A stretch of DNA of 21,956 nt from JBDTGE01 sp050742975 (GCA_050742975.1 JBOGDQ010000322.1:1-21956), one strand, 5' to 3'; positions 1 to 7,370 are shown, numbered from the stretch's first letter. Translations and numbers: made by a program. The notes: generated from the letters alone by a model not told the origin.

Positions 1-103
1 CGTCAGAAGCAAGGACCCTATCTAACGCGGTCACAGAATCGATCGTTCCAAAGTCCCTGTCCCCAATTGTCCATCGGCCTGCGGAGCATGCCACATGGGG
101 ATC
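1..103. other. Unassigned left flank of the IS element
   Basis: No gene, RNA or promoter could be supported here. If the IS30 element had simply inserted into the acyl-CoA ligase whose 3' part lies on its other side, this stretch should encode the ligase upstream of its GYWN motif. I translated it in the three plus frames and saw no such sequence; one frame has an early stop. It may be DNA brought next to the element by rearrangement, or the edge of another repeat. Confidence 0.4.
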
Positions 104-128
104 GGCGAATTCAGGCGGTCGTTGCAAC
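104..128 (+). repeat. Left terminal inverted repeat of IS30-like element
   Basis: Imperfect 25-nt repeat paired with 1340-1364. The inner 13 nt (116-128) are identical to the complement of the other end. The outer 12 nt match at 7 positions (GGCG and TCA conserved). The transposase stop codon at 111-113 lies inside the repeat. Confidence 0.65.
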
Positions 129-1322
129 GACGGGTCTTTCGGGGTCTGATAGTAGGCGCTGCATCGCGTGTGCGGGTGTGATGCCGCCGAGGGTTTTGCG
201 TGGCCGCTCGTTGAGTTCGGTGGCCACCTCGAGCAATCGCTCGGGCGAGTGCACCGACAGGTCGGTACCTTTCGGAAAGTACTGGCGCAGCAGGCCGTTG
301 GTGTTTTCGTTGGACCCTCGCTGCCAGGGGCTGTGCGGGTCGCAGAAGTAGATGGCCATCTTCGTGGCCATGGTGATCTGGCGGTGCTGGGCCAACTCGG
401 TGCCCTGGTCCCAGGTCAAGGTCTTACGCAGCTGTGCAGGCAGGGTCTTGATCGCGGCTAGGAGGCCATCACGCACGGCCGCGGCTCCGTGACCGTCTGG
501 TAGGTGGACCAGCATCGCGAACCGGGTCTGACGCTCCACCAGCGTGGCGATCGCCGAGCGGCAGTTCGTGCCCAGAATGAGGTCACCCTCCCAATGTCCG
601 GGCACAGCGCGGTCGGCCACCTCGGCGGGCCGCTCGCTGATCATGATCATGTCGGGGATCTTGCCGGAGGGGCCCTTGGCCGTGGCGCGTCTGGGGCGAC
701 GCACAGCACGGCCGGTGCGCAGGTGTTGATGCAGCTCAGCACGCAGATGACCGCGGCCCTGCACATACAGGGCCTGGTAGATGGTCTCCGGACTCACCTT
801 CATCTCCTGCCGTCCGGGAAACACCGCGGCGAGGTGGTCGCTGATCTGCTCCGGGCTCCACTTCAGGCACAGCTTGGTCTGCACCAAGGATGCCAGTTCC
901 AGCTCGTCGAACTTGCTCGCCTTGGGTCGTCGGGCACGCAGCTCGGCCCGCTTCTGCGCCGCATACGGCGCGTACTTGACCCGGCCCCGCCCACCGACGC
1001 CGGGTTCGGGTCCGTTGCGGCGCAGCTCACGGCTGATCGTCGCCGGCGAGCGCCCGATCTGCCTGGCAATGGCCCGCACGCCGGCCCCACCCAGATGCAG
1101 GTCGGCGATCTGCAACCGCTCGTCCACGCTCAGATACCGGCCCGAGGATTCGGGCTTCTTACGCGGGACCTGCCCGCCGGTCGCTTGACGCCAGCGACGA
1201 CCAGTTCGACGATTCACCCCGACAGCATCACAGGCCGCCTGCAACGTCGAGCCCCGCGACATCAACACCCAGAACCGAGCCCGCTTCTCGATCAGTTCCT
1301 GCTTGGACCACACGCACAACAC
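111..1322 (-). CDS. IS30-family DDE transposase
   Basis: A 403-aa protein that catalyses cut-and-paste or circle-mediated movement of the surrounding IS. An N-terminal helix-turn-helix is followed by a second one at about residues 63-105 (RAIARQIGRSPATISRELRRN region), typical of IS30. The catalytic DDE triad is visible as D247 (GHWEGDLILG), D305 (TWDQGTE) and E339 (RGSNENTNGLLRQY), with the usual IS30 spacing. The reading frame stays open far upstream on the minus strand (to 1952), but that part is antisense to the acyl-CoA ligase and lies outside the inverted repeat. The start is therefore placed at GTG 1322; GTG 1313 is an alternative. The gene looks intact, so the element may still be active. 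Confidence 0.92.
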   Translation of the reverse strand: MLCVWSKQELIEKRARFWVLMSRGSTLQAACDAVGVNRRTGRRWRQATGGQVPRKKPESSGRYLSVDERLQIADLHLGGAGVRAIARQIGRSPATISRELRRNGPEPGVGGRGRVKYAPYAAQKRAELRARRPKASKFDELELASLVQTKLCLKWSPEQISDHLAAVFPGRQEMKVSPETIYQALYVQGRGHLRAELHQHLRTGRAVRRPRRATAKGPSGKIPDMIMISERPAEVADRAVPGHWEGDLILGTNCRSAIATLVERQTRFAMLVHLPDGHGAAAVRDGLLAAIKTLPAQLRKTLTWDQGTELAQHRQITMATKMAIYFCDPHSPWQRGSNENTNGLLRQYFPKGTDLSVHSPERLLEVATELNERPRKTLGGITPAHAMQRLLSDPERPVVATTA

Positions 1323-1339
1323 CTCACACCAATAGGGGT

Positions 1340-1364
1340 GTTGCAACGACCGATTGAGCCCGCC
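1340..1364 (-). repeat. Right terminal inverted repeat of IS30-like element
   Basis: Complement of the left repeat with an identical inner block GTTGCAACGACCG at 1340-1352. It lies about 18 nt upstream of the transposase start, where an IS promoter end is expected. Immediately outside it the acyl-CoA ligase reading frame begins. Confidence 0.65.
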
Positions 1365-1871
1365 ATCGGCTACTGGAACGAGCCGGAGAAGAGCGCCGAG
1401 GTGCTGCGCAGTGGGGGCACCCCCGCCAACGGGGGCGTAGCCGGCGGGGGAGGCTGGATGCACACCGGCGACTTGGCCACGATGGACGCCGACGGCTACG
1501 TGAACATCGTCGGGCGGATCAAGGACATGGTCATCCGCGGTGGCGAGAACGTGTACCCGCGCGAGGTCGAGGAGTTCCTGTACACGCACCCGGATGTCAT
1601 CGACGCCCAGGTCATCGGCGTCCCGGACGAGAAGTACGGCGAGGAGCTGATGGCGTGGGTGCGCATGCGCGAGGACGCCGCACCACTGACCGCCGAGGCG
1701 CTGCGAACGTACTGCGACGGCAAGCTCGCGCACTACAAGATTCCGCGGTACGTCCACGTCGTCGATGAGTTCCCGATGACGGTTACCGGCAAGATCCGCA
1801 AGGTGCAGATGCGCGAGGAGTCGATCCGGCTGCTCGGCCTGCAGGACGTTGCAGTGGCCGAGCACGCCTGA
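1365..1871 (+). pseudogene. FadD-like acyl-CoA ligase, C-terminal fragment
   Basis: The 3' third of an ANL-superfamily fatty-acyl-CoA synthetase. It starts at the conserved GYWNEPEK motif and continues with the core motif GWMHTGDLA, the hinge GRIKDMVIRGGENVYP, and the C-terminal lysine segment PMTVTGKIRKVQMRE whose lysine normally catalyses adenylation. The N-terminal AMP-binding domain and the P-loop are absent, so it cannot be a working ligase. An IS30 element ends at 1364, directly before the first ligase codon. The frame is intact to the TGA at 1869-1871, which suggests recent truncation. A 42-nt in-frame GC-rich palindromic stretch (1410-1451) adds about 14 residues (Ser-Gly-Gly-Thr-Pro...) just before GWMHTGD, where the family has a short turn. 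Confidence 0.82.
1410..1451. repeat. GC-rich palindromic insertion inside the ligase remnant
   Basis: A 42-nt in-frame stretch of G and C runs containing GGGGG-CA-CCCCC (1413-1424) and the overlapping stem CCCCCG-ccaa-CGGGGG (1420-1435). It codes for about 14 residues with no counterpart in the family between the AEVL and GWMHTGD motifs. It resembles the short GC-rich palindromic repeats scattered through some actinobacterial genomes; whether other copies exist cannot be seen in this window. Confidence 0.5.
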
Positions 1872-2206
1872 TGGACGTGCGGGTGAAGCGGATCTACGAC
1901 CCGGTGTCGAGGGACGACGGCCGCCGCGTGCTGGTGGACCGCGTCTGGCCACGTGGCGTATCGAAGGACAAGGCGGCGCTGGCCCTGTGGTGCAAGGACG
2001 TCGCCCCGTCCACGGAGCTGCGCAAGTGGTACGGCCACGATCGCGAAAAGTTCGACGAGTTCGCCCGCCGGTACCGCGAGGAGCTGACCGGGTCGGCGGC
2101 GCTGGCCGACCTGCGCGGCACCGACGGGGTGCTGACGCTGCTCACGGCCACGCACGAGGTCGACATCTCGCAGGCGGCCGTGCTGGCTGACGTGCTCGGT
2201 GGCTGA
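1871..2206 (+). CDS. DUF488 family protein, YeaO-like
   Basis: An 111-aa protein of the DUF488/YeaO family, whose biochemical function is not established. Family signatures are the N-terminal RIYDPVSRDDGRRVLVDRVW block followed by PRGVSKDKA, and LRKWYGHDREKFDEFARRY; length is normal. The ATG overlaps the TGA of the acyl-CoA ligase remnant by one base (TGATG), so the two were once translationally coupled. Truncation of the ligase by the IS element has probably removed its original promoter, and its present expression may depend on read-out from the IS end. It has no membrane segment or signal peptide and is presumably cytoplasmic. Confidence 0.85.
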   Translation: MDVRVKRIYDPVSRDDGRRVLVDRVWPRGVSKDKAALALWCKDVAPSTELRKWYGHDREKFDEFARRYREELTGSAALADLRGTDGVLTLLTATHEVDISQAAVLADVLGG

Positions 2207-2227
2207 CTGCCTACTGAGAGTCGTCGA

Positions 2228-2257
2228 TCAAGATCGAATCTGCGCTCAAGATCGAAT
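2228..2257 (+). repeat. 12-bp direct repeat upstream of marR
   Basis: TCAAGATCGAAT occurs twice, at 2228-2239 and 2246-2257, an 18-nt period. It sits between the DUF488 gene and the MarR operator, where a promoter is expected. It could be a tandem binding site or a small duplication. Confidence 0.55.
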
Positions 2258-2288
2258 AGGATTTGCCTTTCGCTTCGTGCAGGTAGAT

Positions 2289-2310
2289 AGTTGCGGATAG
2301 CAACTAGTTG
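2289..2310 (+). promoter_or_regulatory. Putative MarR operator
   Basis: AGTTGC-ggata-GCAACT (2289-2305) is a perfect 6-bp inverted repeat with a 5-nt spacer. It overlaps the 10-bp palindrome CAACTAGTTG (2301-2310). Further AGTTG half-sites follow at 2313-2317 and 2323-2327 (the last as TAGTTG). Clustered AGTTGC half-sites of this kind are typical of MarR operators. The position directly before marR and its exporter suggests autoregulation, with loss of repression when a ligand binds. Confidence 0.65.
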
Positions 2311-2329
2311 TAAGTTGCACGTAGTTGAA

Positions 2330-2866
2330 TTGGACTCCGCATTGTCAGCCCTGCCTGCCGATACCCCGGCCCTCAACCTGGACCTGGTGGACGTCGCCGA
2401 TACGTTCACCCGCCTGATGCGCACGTTCGTACGTACCCGGACCCAGGTCCTGGCCGCCGCGGCGCACGACGTCGAGTGGTCGGCCCACATGGTGCTCAAG
2501 GCGCTGGACAACGACGGGCCACTACGGTCCAGTCGGGTGGCCGACCTGCTGCAGGCCGACCCGTCGACGGTCAGCCGGCAGGTCGCCGCGCTGGTGCGCG
2601 ACGGCCTGGTCGAGCGTCGCGCCGATCCCGAGGACGGCCGCGCCTGCCTGCTCGTCCTCACCGACAAGGCGGCCGATGTGCTCAAGCGGCACGATCAGAT
2701 CCGCCACCAGCACTTCGACCGGATGCTGGCCGGCTGGAACGAGCGCGACCTGCGCAGGTTCTCCACCCTGCTAACGCGTTTTACCGAAGATTTCGAATCC
2801 GCCAGTCTCGACTGGCTGTCCGGACTCGCTGACAAGCAGCGCGGTTCGACGGAAGGGAAGAACTGA
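2330..2866 (+). CDS. MarR family transcriptional regulator
   Basis: A cytoplasmic winged-helix dimer that most likely represses its own operon with the downstream exporter. The winged helix is clear: recognition-helix region SSRVADLLQADPSTVSRQVA and wing ERRADPEDGRACLLVLTDKA with the conserved D-x-R/GR. The flanking helices form the usual dimerisation region. The frame is open from TTG 2291, but that codon lies inside the operator palindromes; TTG 2330 (178 aa) or TTG 2342 are more plausible starts, and none has a strong ribosome-binding site. The stop TGA overlaps the exporter ATG by one base (TGATG), after GGAAGGGAAG, so the two are co-translated. The inducing ligand cannot be read from the sequence. 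Confidence 0.9.
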   Translation: MDSALSALPADTPALNLDLVDVADTFTRLMRTFVRTRTQVLAAAAHDVEWSAHMVLKALDNDGPLRSSRVADLLQADPSTVSRQVAALVRDGLVERRADPEDGRACLLVLTDKAADVLKRHDQIRHQHFDRMLAGWNERDLRRFSTLLTRFTEDFESASLDWLSGLADKQRGSTEGKN

Positions 2867-4563
2867 TGTCCGCGACCGCGGTCCCGAAGCTGCCGCCGCG
2901 TACCGGCGAACTGTCCCACAAGCAGATCCTGACGATCCTCAGCGGCCTGATGCTCGGCATGTTCCTGGCCTCGCTGGACCAGATGATCGTCTCGACCGCC
3001 ATCCGCACGATCGGCGACGACCTGCACGGCCTGGCCGCGCAGGCGTGGGTCACCACGGCATTCCTGATCACGTCGACGATCGCAACACCGTTGTACGGCA
3101 AGCTTTCTGACATCTACGGTCGCAAGCCACTGTTCCTGTTCGCGATCACGGTGTTCATCACCGGCTCGGCGCTGTGCGGCCTGTCGACGTCGATGTACAT
3201 GCTGGCCGCATTCCGCGCGTTCCAGGGCATCGGCGCAGGTGGCCTGATGTCCCTGGCGTTCGCGATCATCGGCGACATCATCCCGCCCCGCGAGCGGGCC
3301 CGCTACCAGGGCTACTTCATGGCGGTCTTCGCGACCTCGTCGGTCCTCGGCCCGGTCGTCGGCGGTTTCCTCGCCGGGACGAACCACATCTTCGGCGTGA
3401 GCGGCTGGCGCTGGATCTTCTACATCAACGTGCCGATCGGCATCCTGGCACTCGTCGTCGTCAGCAAGGTGCTGCAGATCGATCACCACCGCCACGACCA
3501 CCGGATCGACTGGATGGGCGCCTCGGCCCTCGTCGTCGGCCTCGTCCCGCTGCTGATCGTCGCCGAGCAGGGCCAGTCGTGGGGGTGGGGTGCGCCCGTC
3601 GCGATCACGTGCTACATCGTCGGGATACTCGGGCTGATCGCGTTCGTGCGGATCCAGGCGCTGATGGGCGACGAGGCGCTGATCCCGCTGCGGCTGTTCC
3701 GCAACGGGGTATTCGCGGTCGGGTCGGCGCAGTCGTTCGTGATCGGCATCGGCATGTTCGGCGGCATGATGTCGATCCCGCTGTACCTGCAGATCGTCAA
3801 GGGCGCCTCGCCCACGAAGGCGGGACTGCTGGTGCTGCCGATGGTGGCCGGCATGATGATCGCGTCGCTGGCCTCGGGCCAGGTGACCGCGCGCACCGGC
3901 CGCTACAAGATCTTCCCCGTCGTCGGCAGTGTGCTGCTGGTGACCGGGCTGGCCCTGCTGTCGACGGTCGGGGCGGACACCTCGCTGGTACGGACCGACC
4001 TGTTCATGGTCGTGTTCGGCGCCGGTCTCGGCCTGAGCATGCAGGCGATGGTGCTGGCGATGCAGAATGCCGTCCCGCCGACGGACATGGGTGTGGCGAC
4101 GTCCTCGACCACCTTCTTCCGTCAGGTGGGCGGCACGCTCGGTGCGGCGGTGTTCCTTTCGATCCTGTTCTCCAGCGCCGGCCCGAAGATCAAGTCGGCG
4201 TACGACAAGGCGGCCGGGACGCAGGCGTTCCAGCAGGCGGCTCGGAACCACCCCGCCGACCTGAAGATCCTGCACACGCAGCAGAGCCTGAATGACACCG
4301 GCTTCCTGCACGGCCTGAACAAGGTGCTGGCGCACCCGTTCCTGACCGGGTTCTCCGACGCGATGGACCTGGTGTTCCTGGTAGGTGCCTGCGTGCTGGT
4401 GTTCGCGTTCGTGCTCGCGCTGATGCTCAAGGAGGTGCCGCTGCGGATGGTGTCCGGCCTGCAGGCGGCACGCGAGGCGGCGGCAGCCAAGAGCGCCGAC
4501 TCGGCCGACGCCGGTGGCGCGACGCACGACCCCGAGCAGCCCTCGCCGACGCTGACCCGCTGA
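2866..4563 (+). CDS. DHA2 (14-TM) MFS drug exporter
   Basis: A 565-aa inner-membrane proton-coupled multidrug antiporter of the DHA2/EmrB-QacA type. Visible family motifs are the TM1 motif LDQMIVSTAIRTIGDDL, motif A GKLSDIYGRKPLF in the first loop, motif B RAFQGIGAGG in TM4, and the antiporter motif C region GPVVGGFLAG in TM5. The length and hydrophobic pattern fit 14 membrane segments. The C-terminal tail is hydrophilic and Ala/Asp-rich. The ATG overlaps the marR stop and has a strong purine-rich site (2851-2860). The substrate is unknown; pairing with MarR suggests inducible efflux of a toxic or self-made compound. Transcription ends at a hairpin beginning 6 nt after the stop. Confidence 0.93.
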   Translation: MSATAVPKLPPRTGELSHKQILTILSGLMLGMFLASLDQMIVSTAIRTIGDDLHGLAAQAWVTTAFLITSTIATPLYGKLSDIYGRKPLFLFAITVFITGSALCGLSTSMYMLAAFRAFQGIGAGGLMSLAFAIIGDIIPPRERARYQGYFMAVFATSSVLGPVVGGFLAGTNHIFGVSGWRWIFYINVPIGILALVVVSKVLQIDHHRHDHRIDWMGASALVVGLVPLLIVAEQGQSWGWGAPVAITCYIVGILGLIAFVRIQALMGDEALIPLRLFRNGVFAVGSAQSFVIGIGMFGGMMSIPLYLQIVKGASPTKAGLLVLPMVAGMMIASLASGQVTARTGRYKIFPVVGSVLLVTGLALLSTVGADTSLVRTDLFMVVFGAGLGLSMQAMVLAMQNAVPPTDMGVATSSTTFFRQVGGTLGAAVFLSILFSSAGPKIKSAYDKAAGTQAFQQAARNHPADLKILHTQQSLNDTGFLHGLNKVLAHPFLTGFSDAMDLVFLVGACVLVFAFVLALMLKEVPLRMVSGLQAAREAAAAKSADSADAGGATHDPEQPSPTLTR

Positions 4564-4568
4564 CCGGC

Positions 4569-4618
4569 GATGAATACCCCCTCGGCCGCCTTCTGGTGTG
4601 GTTGAGGGGGTATTCATC
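4569..4618. terminator. Hairpin terminator between convergent genes
   Basis: A perfect 15-bp stem, GATGAATACCCCCTC (4569-4583) with its complement at 4604-4618, around a 20-nt loop. It lies between the exporter and the convergent alpha-galactosidase, so it can serve both. There is no T-run, as is common in actinobacteria. Its left side and the preceding stop codon share 16 identical bases with the hairpin at 7794-7844. Confidence 0.85.
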
Positions 4619-4624
4619 CGGGGA

Positions 4625-6673
4625 TCAACCGGTGCAGGTCAGGTCCGGGCCGGCCCAGTCGGCGTGGTCGTACGTGGTCGGTCCGTCGGGGTCGACGTGC
4701 AGCCTCAGCCAGCTCGCACCGGTGAGGTCGGCCGTCAGCGACTTGACCGCCGACGTGTTCGTGATGACGCCGCTGTCGGCCACCTTCGTGTCGCCGGCGT
4801 AGATCTGGAAGATCACGTCGCCGCCGTTGTTCGCCTCTTCGTCGTCGATGCCGACGTCGGTCTTCAGGGACGAGCAGGCGCCGCCGAGGTAGTACACGAT
4901 GTCGCTTTCGGCATTCGTGCCCAGGCCCTTCGGGTACTTCGCCCCGCGGATGCTGATCTCGTGGCCGTCGCCAGCCGCGGTCTCGCCGTTGCTCATGTCC
5001 TTCTCGACCGGACCCCAGCCATTGGTGGCCGACACCCAGGTGACGTCGCTGAGATGCACGGTGCCGGTCGGTGGATTCGGCACCACCTGCACCGTCGCCG
5101 TATGGGTCGTCTGGACGAGCTTGTGGTTGCCGTACGCGTAGGTCGCGGCGAGTGTCAGGGGATACGTGCCGGTCGCGGTGTTCGCAGGCACGGTCAGCTT
5201 CCAGGTCGTCGCGAGCGAGCCGTTCGTCTTGATCCGCTTGGCGTGCCACGCGCTGGTCGGGTCGAACGTCCAACCGTCGGGGACGTTCGCCGTCACCCGT
5301 GCGTCAGCGAGCCCCTCGCGCCCGAAGTTGCTCAACGTGCTGGTGACGTTCGCGCTGCCACCGGCACCGAGCGCGACGTCGGCGCCGCTGTATCCGCTCG
5401 TCGAGGTCACCGCGAGCGAGGTCGCCGGCGCGTGCCTGTTGACGTTGTGATCCACCTTGACTCGGTAGATCACCGTGCCGTGCGCCGGGACGGACGCGCT
5501 TATGGTGCCTGCCGTCTCGGTCGTCGTTCCGGTCCAGACGTCCTTCAGCGCGTAGGCGCTCGCGCGCTTCAGTCCGATCTGCGCGGCGGTGGTGCTGATC
5601 GTCGCGGACGTGTCGTTGGAGTTGTACAGCGCGACGGCGCGATCACCGTTGGCCAGCGGCTTGTTGAAGACCATCGTGCCGTTGCCCTGCGCGATGACCT
5701 GGCCCTGGACGCCGAGCTTGTCCTGGTCGATCGCGATGACGTCCTTGTTGGTGAGGATCGCCATCGTCTCGGGCGTGGCCTTGCGCAGATCGGTGCCGAT
5801 CAGTAGAGGTGCCGCCATCTCGGCCCACAGCCCGAAGTGGGTCTTGTATTCGGTATCGGTCATGTTGCCGTTGCCGACCTCGAGCATGTCCGGGTCGTTC
5901 CACGCGCCGGGGCGCGCATACTGCGCCAGTGGCGCGTTCTGAGCGATGATCGACTTCAGGCTGCCCCAGCTGTCGTTGATGTCGCCGGTGGTGCGCCAGA
6001 GATTGCCGATGTCGCCGGCCCACGTCGCCGGGTCGTTGTTGCCCCACTCGCAGAGGCTGTAGACGATCGGCCGTCCGGTCGCCTTCAGAGCGTTGCCCAT
6101 CGCGGTGTACCGCGCCTTGTAGTCGGCCAGGGAACCGTCGCTCTGGTTGTTGCAGTTGTCGTACTTGAGGTAGTCGACGCCCCAGGCCGCGAAGTCGTTC
6201 GCATCGGTCTGCTCGTGACCGAGGCTGCCCGGGTAACCCGCGCAGGTCTTCGTGCCGGCGTCCTCGTAGATGCCGAGCTTGAGCCCGAGCGAGTGGACGT
6301 AGTCCGCCGTGCCCTTGATGCCGTCGGGGAACTTGACCGGGTCCGGCACGAGATGGCCGTCGGCGCTGCGGGACTTCTCCAGCCAGCAGTCGTCGATGTT
6401 GACGTACTCGTAGCCGGCGGCCTTCAGGCCCGAGCTGACGAAGTAGTCGGCCGTCTGCTCGATCAACTGCTCATCGACGTTGCAGCCGAAGGAGTTCCAG
6501 TCGTTGAACCCCATCGGCGGGGTCTTGGCCAGCCCGTTGTCGACCGCCTGCGCGGGCGCCGTCGCGACGACCTGCACGGCCGTGACGGCCCCTACGGTGA
6601 GGGCGAGGGCAAGCGCCGCCGTCCCCAACTTGCGCGCGGTCCCCGGTTCGCGCTGTCTGCGTGTTCGGATCAT
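4625..6673 (-). CDS. Secreted GH27 alpha-galactosidase with NPCBM domain
   Basis: A 682-aa exported glycosidase that hydrolyses terminal alpha-galactosides (melibiose, raffinose-type sugars, galactomannan side chains). A long signal peptide ends near AQA-VDN (about residue 44). The GH27 barrel starts at KTPPMGFNDWNSFGC. The nucleophile is D172 in YLKYDNC and the acid/base is D231 in GDINDSW; WNDPDML is also conserved. An NPCBM-associated NEW3 domain follows (about 430-515), then a C-terminal NPCBM carbohydrate-binding domain (about 535-682, from HLSDVTWVSATNGWG). ATG 6673 is chosen because GGAAGGAA precedes it; upstream starts would run into the operator at 6739-6760. No transporter or other sugar gene adjoins, so sugar uptake must be encoded elsewhere. 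The substrate within the family is inferred. Confidence 0.93.
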   Translation of the reverse strand: MIRTRRQREPGTARKLGTAALALALTVGAVTAVQVVATAPAQAVDNGLAKTPPMGFNDWNSFGCNVDEQLIEQTADYFVSSGLKAAGYEYVNIDDCWLEKSRSADGHLVPDPVKFPDGIKGTADYVHSLGLKLGIYEDAGTKTCAGYPGSLGHEQTDANDFAAWGVDYLKYDNCNNQSDGSLADYKARYTAMGNALKATGRPIVYSLCEWGNNDPATWAGDIGNLWRTTGDINDSWGSLKSIIAQNAPLAQYARPGAWNDPDMLEVGNGNMTDTEYKTHFGLWAEMAAPLLIGTDLRKATPETMAILTNKDVIAIDQDKLGVQGQVIAQGNGTMVFNKPLANGDRAVALYNSNDTSATISTTAAQIGLKRASAYALKDVWTGTTTETAGTISASVPAHGTVIYRVKVDHNVNRHAPATSLAVTSTSGYSGADVALGAGGSANVTSTLSNFGREGLADARVTANVPDGWTFDPTSAWHAKRIKTNGSLATTWKLTVPANTATGTYPLTLAATYAYGNHKLVQTTHTATVQVVPNPPTGTVHLSDVTWVSATNGWGPVEKDMSNGETAAGDGHEISIRGAKYPKGLGTNAESDIVYYLGGACSSLKTDVGIDDEEANNGGDVIFQIYAGDTKVADSGVITNTSAVKSLTADLTGASWLRLHVDPDGPTTYDHADWAGPDLTCTG

Positions 6674-6738
6674 GCCGACGTTCCTTCCCTGTGCCTGTCC
6701 ATGGGTGTGGGCGGGGCCGGTCGGCTGAATCTGGGCAC

Positions 6739-6760
6739 TTCCTGGCCACGATGCCAGGAA
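6739..6760 (-). promoter_or_regulatory. Operator-like palindrome upstream of alpha-galactosidase
   Basis: TTCCTGGC-cacgat-GCCAGGAA is a perfect 8-bp inverted repeat with a 6-nt spacer. It lies 66 nt upstream of the glycosidase ATG and downstream of the predicted -10, where a bound repressor would block transcription. The cognate regulator is not evident; the divergent AraC protein is one candidate, but AraC proteins usually bind direct repeats. Confidence 0.6.
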
Positions 6761-6788
6761 ATTCATCACAACCAATCAGCTTCCAACA

Positions 6789-6818
6789 GGTATAGACGCC
6801 AATATCGGGATAAGGCAA
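6789..6818 (-). promoter_or_regulatory. Predicted promoter of the alpha-galactosidase
   Basis: On the minus strand, TTGCCT (complement of 6813-6818) and TATACC (complement of 6789-6794) are separated by 18 nt. This resembles a housekeeping sigma promoter. It would give a leader of about 110 nt that contains the palindrome at 6739-6760. Confidence 0.45.
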
Positions 6819-6910
6819 GAGATAGCGGCAAAGTGTTGATTAATGTGCGAACGGGCGCCGCCTGCACCACCGCGCCGCCGGCCTACCCGCCGGCGTGGTG
6901 AGATCGACGG

Positions 6911-7327
6911 GTGAGCCGGGCGGTGGAGCGGTCCAATCGAGGATTGCTGCGCGCGCGGGACGCGATGGATCGGGAGTACGACCGGCCGTTGGACATTTGC
7001 GCGCTCGCCCGGATAGCACACGTGTCCGAGGCGCACTTCATCCGGACCTTCCGCTCCACCTTCGGCGAAACGCCGCACCGCTACCTGCAGCGTCGACGCG
7101 TCGAGCGCGCCATGTTCCAGCTGCGCGAGACGGACCGCAGTGTCACGGACATCTGTCTCGCGGTCGGGTTCACCAGCCTGGGCACGTTCAGCCGCACGTT
7201 CGGCGAGATTGTCGGCACCTCGCCGAGCGCATACCGCGCGAGCAGCGTCACCGCCGCAGTCCCGAACTGCTTCGCCATGGCGTGGACCCGGCCGAGCAGT
7301 TTCGGAGAAGCCAAGCGTGCGCGGTGA
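6911..7327 (+). CDS. AraC-type DNA-binding protein without effector domain
   Basis: A 138-aa protein that is essentially only the double helix-turn-helix of the AraC/XylS family. The first HTH is at LDICALARIAHVSEAHFIRT, followed by the FRSTFGETPHRYLQRRRVERA linker. The second HTH is in SVTDICLAVGFTSLGTFSRTF, ending with the family signature G-TSPSAYR. The N-terminal ligand-binding domain found in most members is absent; the start GTG 6911 is preceded by GC-rich repeats rather than coding sequence. Such short members act like MarA/SoxS, controlled by their abundance, or with a partner. It is followed after 43 nt by a VOC-fold gene on the same strand, a recurrent pairing in actinobacteria, and probably controls it. 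Confidence 0.88.
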   Translation: MSRAVERSNRGLLRARDAMDREYDRPLDICALARIAHVSEAHFIRTFRSTFGETPHRYLQRRRVERAMFQLRETDRSVTDICLAVGFTSLGTFSRTFGEIVGTSPSAYRASSVTAAVPNCFAMAWTRPSSFGEAKRAR

Positions 7328-7370
7328 CCTCTAACGTCGTGCGCACACGATCGGATTGCGAGGAGGCACC

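Larger units (their letters stand above)
104..1364 (-). mobile_element. IS30-family insertion sequence
   Basis: An element of about 1.26 kb with one transposase gene on the minus strand. Imperfect terminal inverted repeats lie at 104-128 and 1340-1364; they match at 20 of 25 positions, including an identical 13-nt inner block (CGGTCGTTGCAAC). The trinucleotide ATC occurs just outside both ends (101-103 and 1365-1367), which fits the 2-3 bp target duplication usual in this family but could be chance. The ends are inferred from the repeats alone. The right end cuts into an acyl-CoA ligase gene. Confidence 0.8.

Noticed and set aside
1323..1952. N-terminal extension of the transposase frame to 613 aa
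   Set aside because: This part is antisense to the acyl-CoA ligase motifs and lies beyond the IS inverted repeat; high GC keeps the frame open.
2695..4617. 640-aa open frame on minus opposite the MFS exporter
   Set aside because: Arg/His/Gln-rich composition without any family motif; a GC-rich shadow of the exporter gene.
4598..5806. 402-aa open frame on plus opposite the alpha-galactosidase
   Set aside because: Opposite a gene with clear GH27 and NPCBM motifs; composition is typical of antisense reading.
6860..6902. GC-rich inverted arms CACCAC...GTGGTG before the AraC gene as a terminator or operator
   Set aside because: The arms need an asymmetric bulge and consist of GCC/GGC repeats expected by chance at this GC content.
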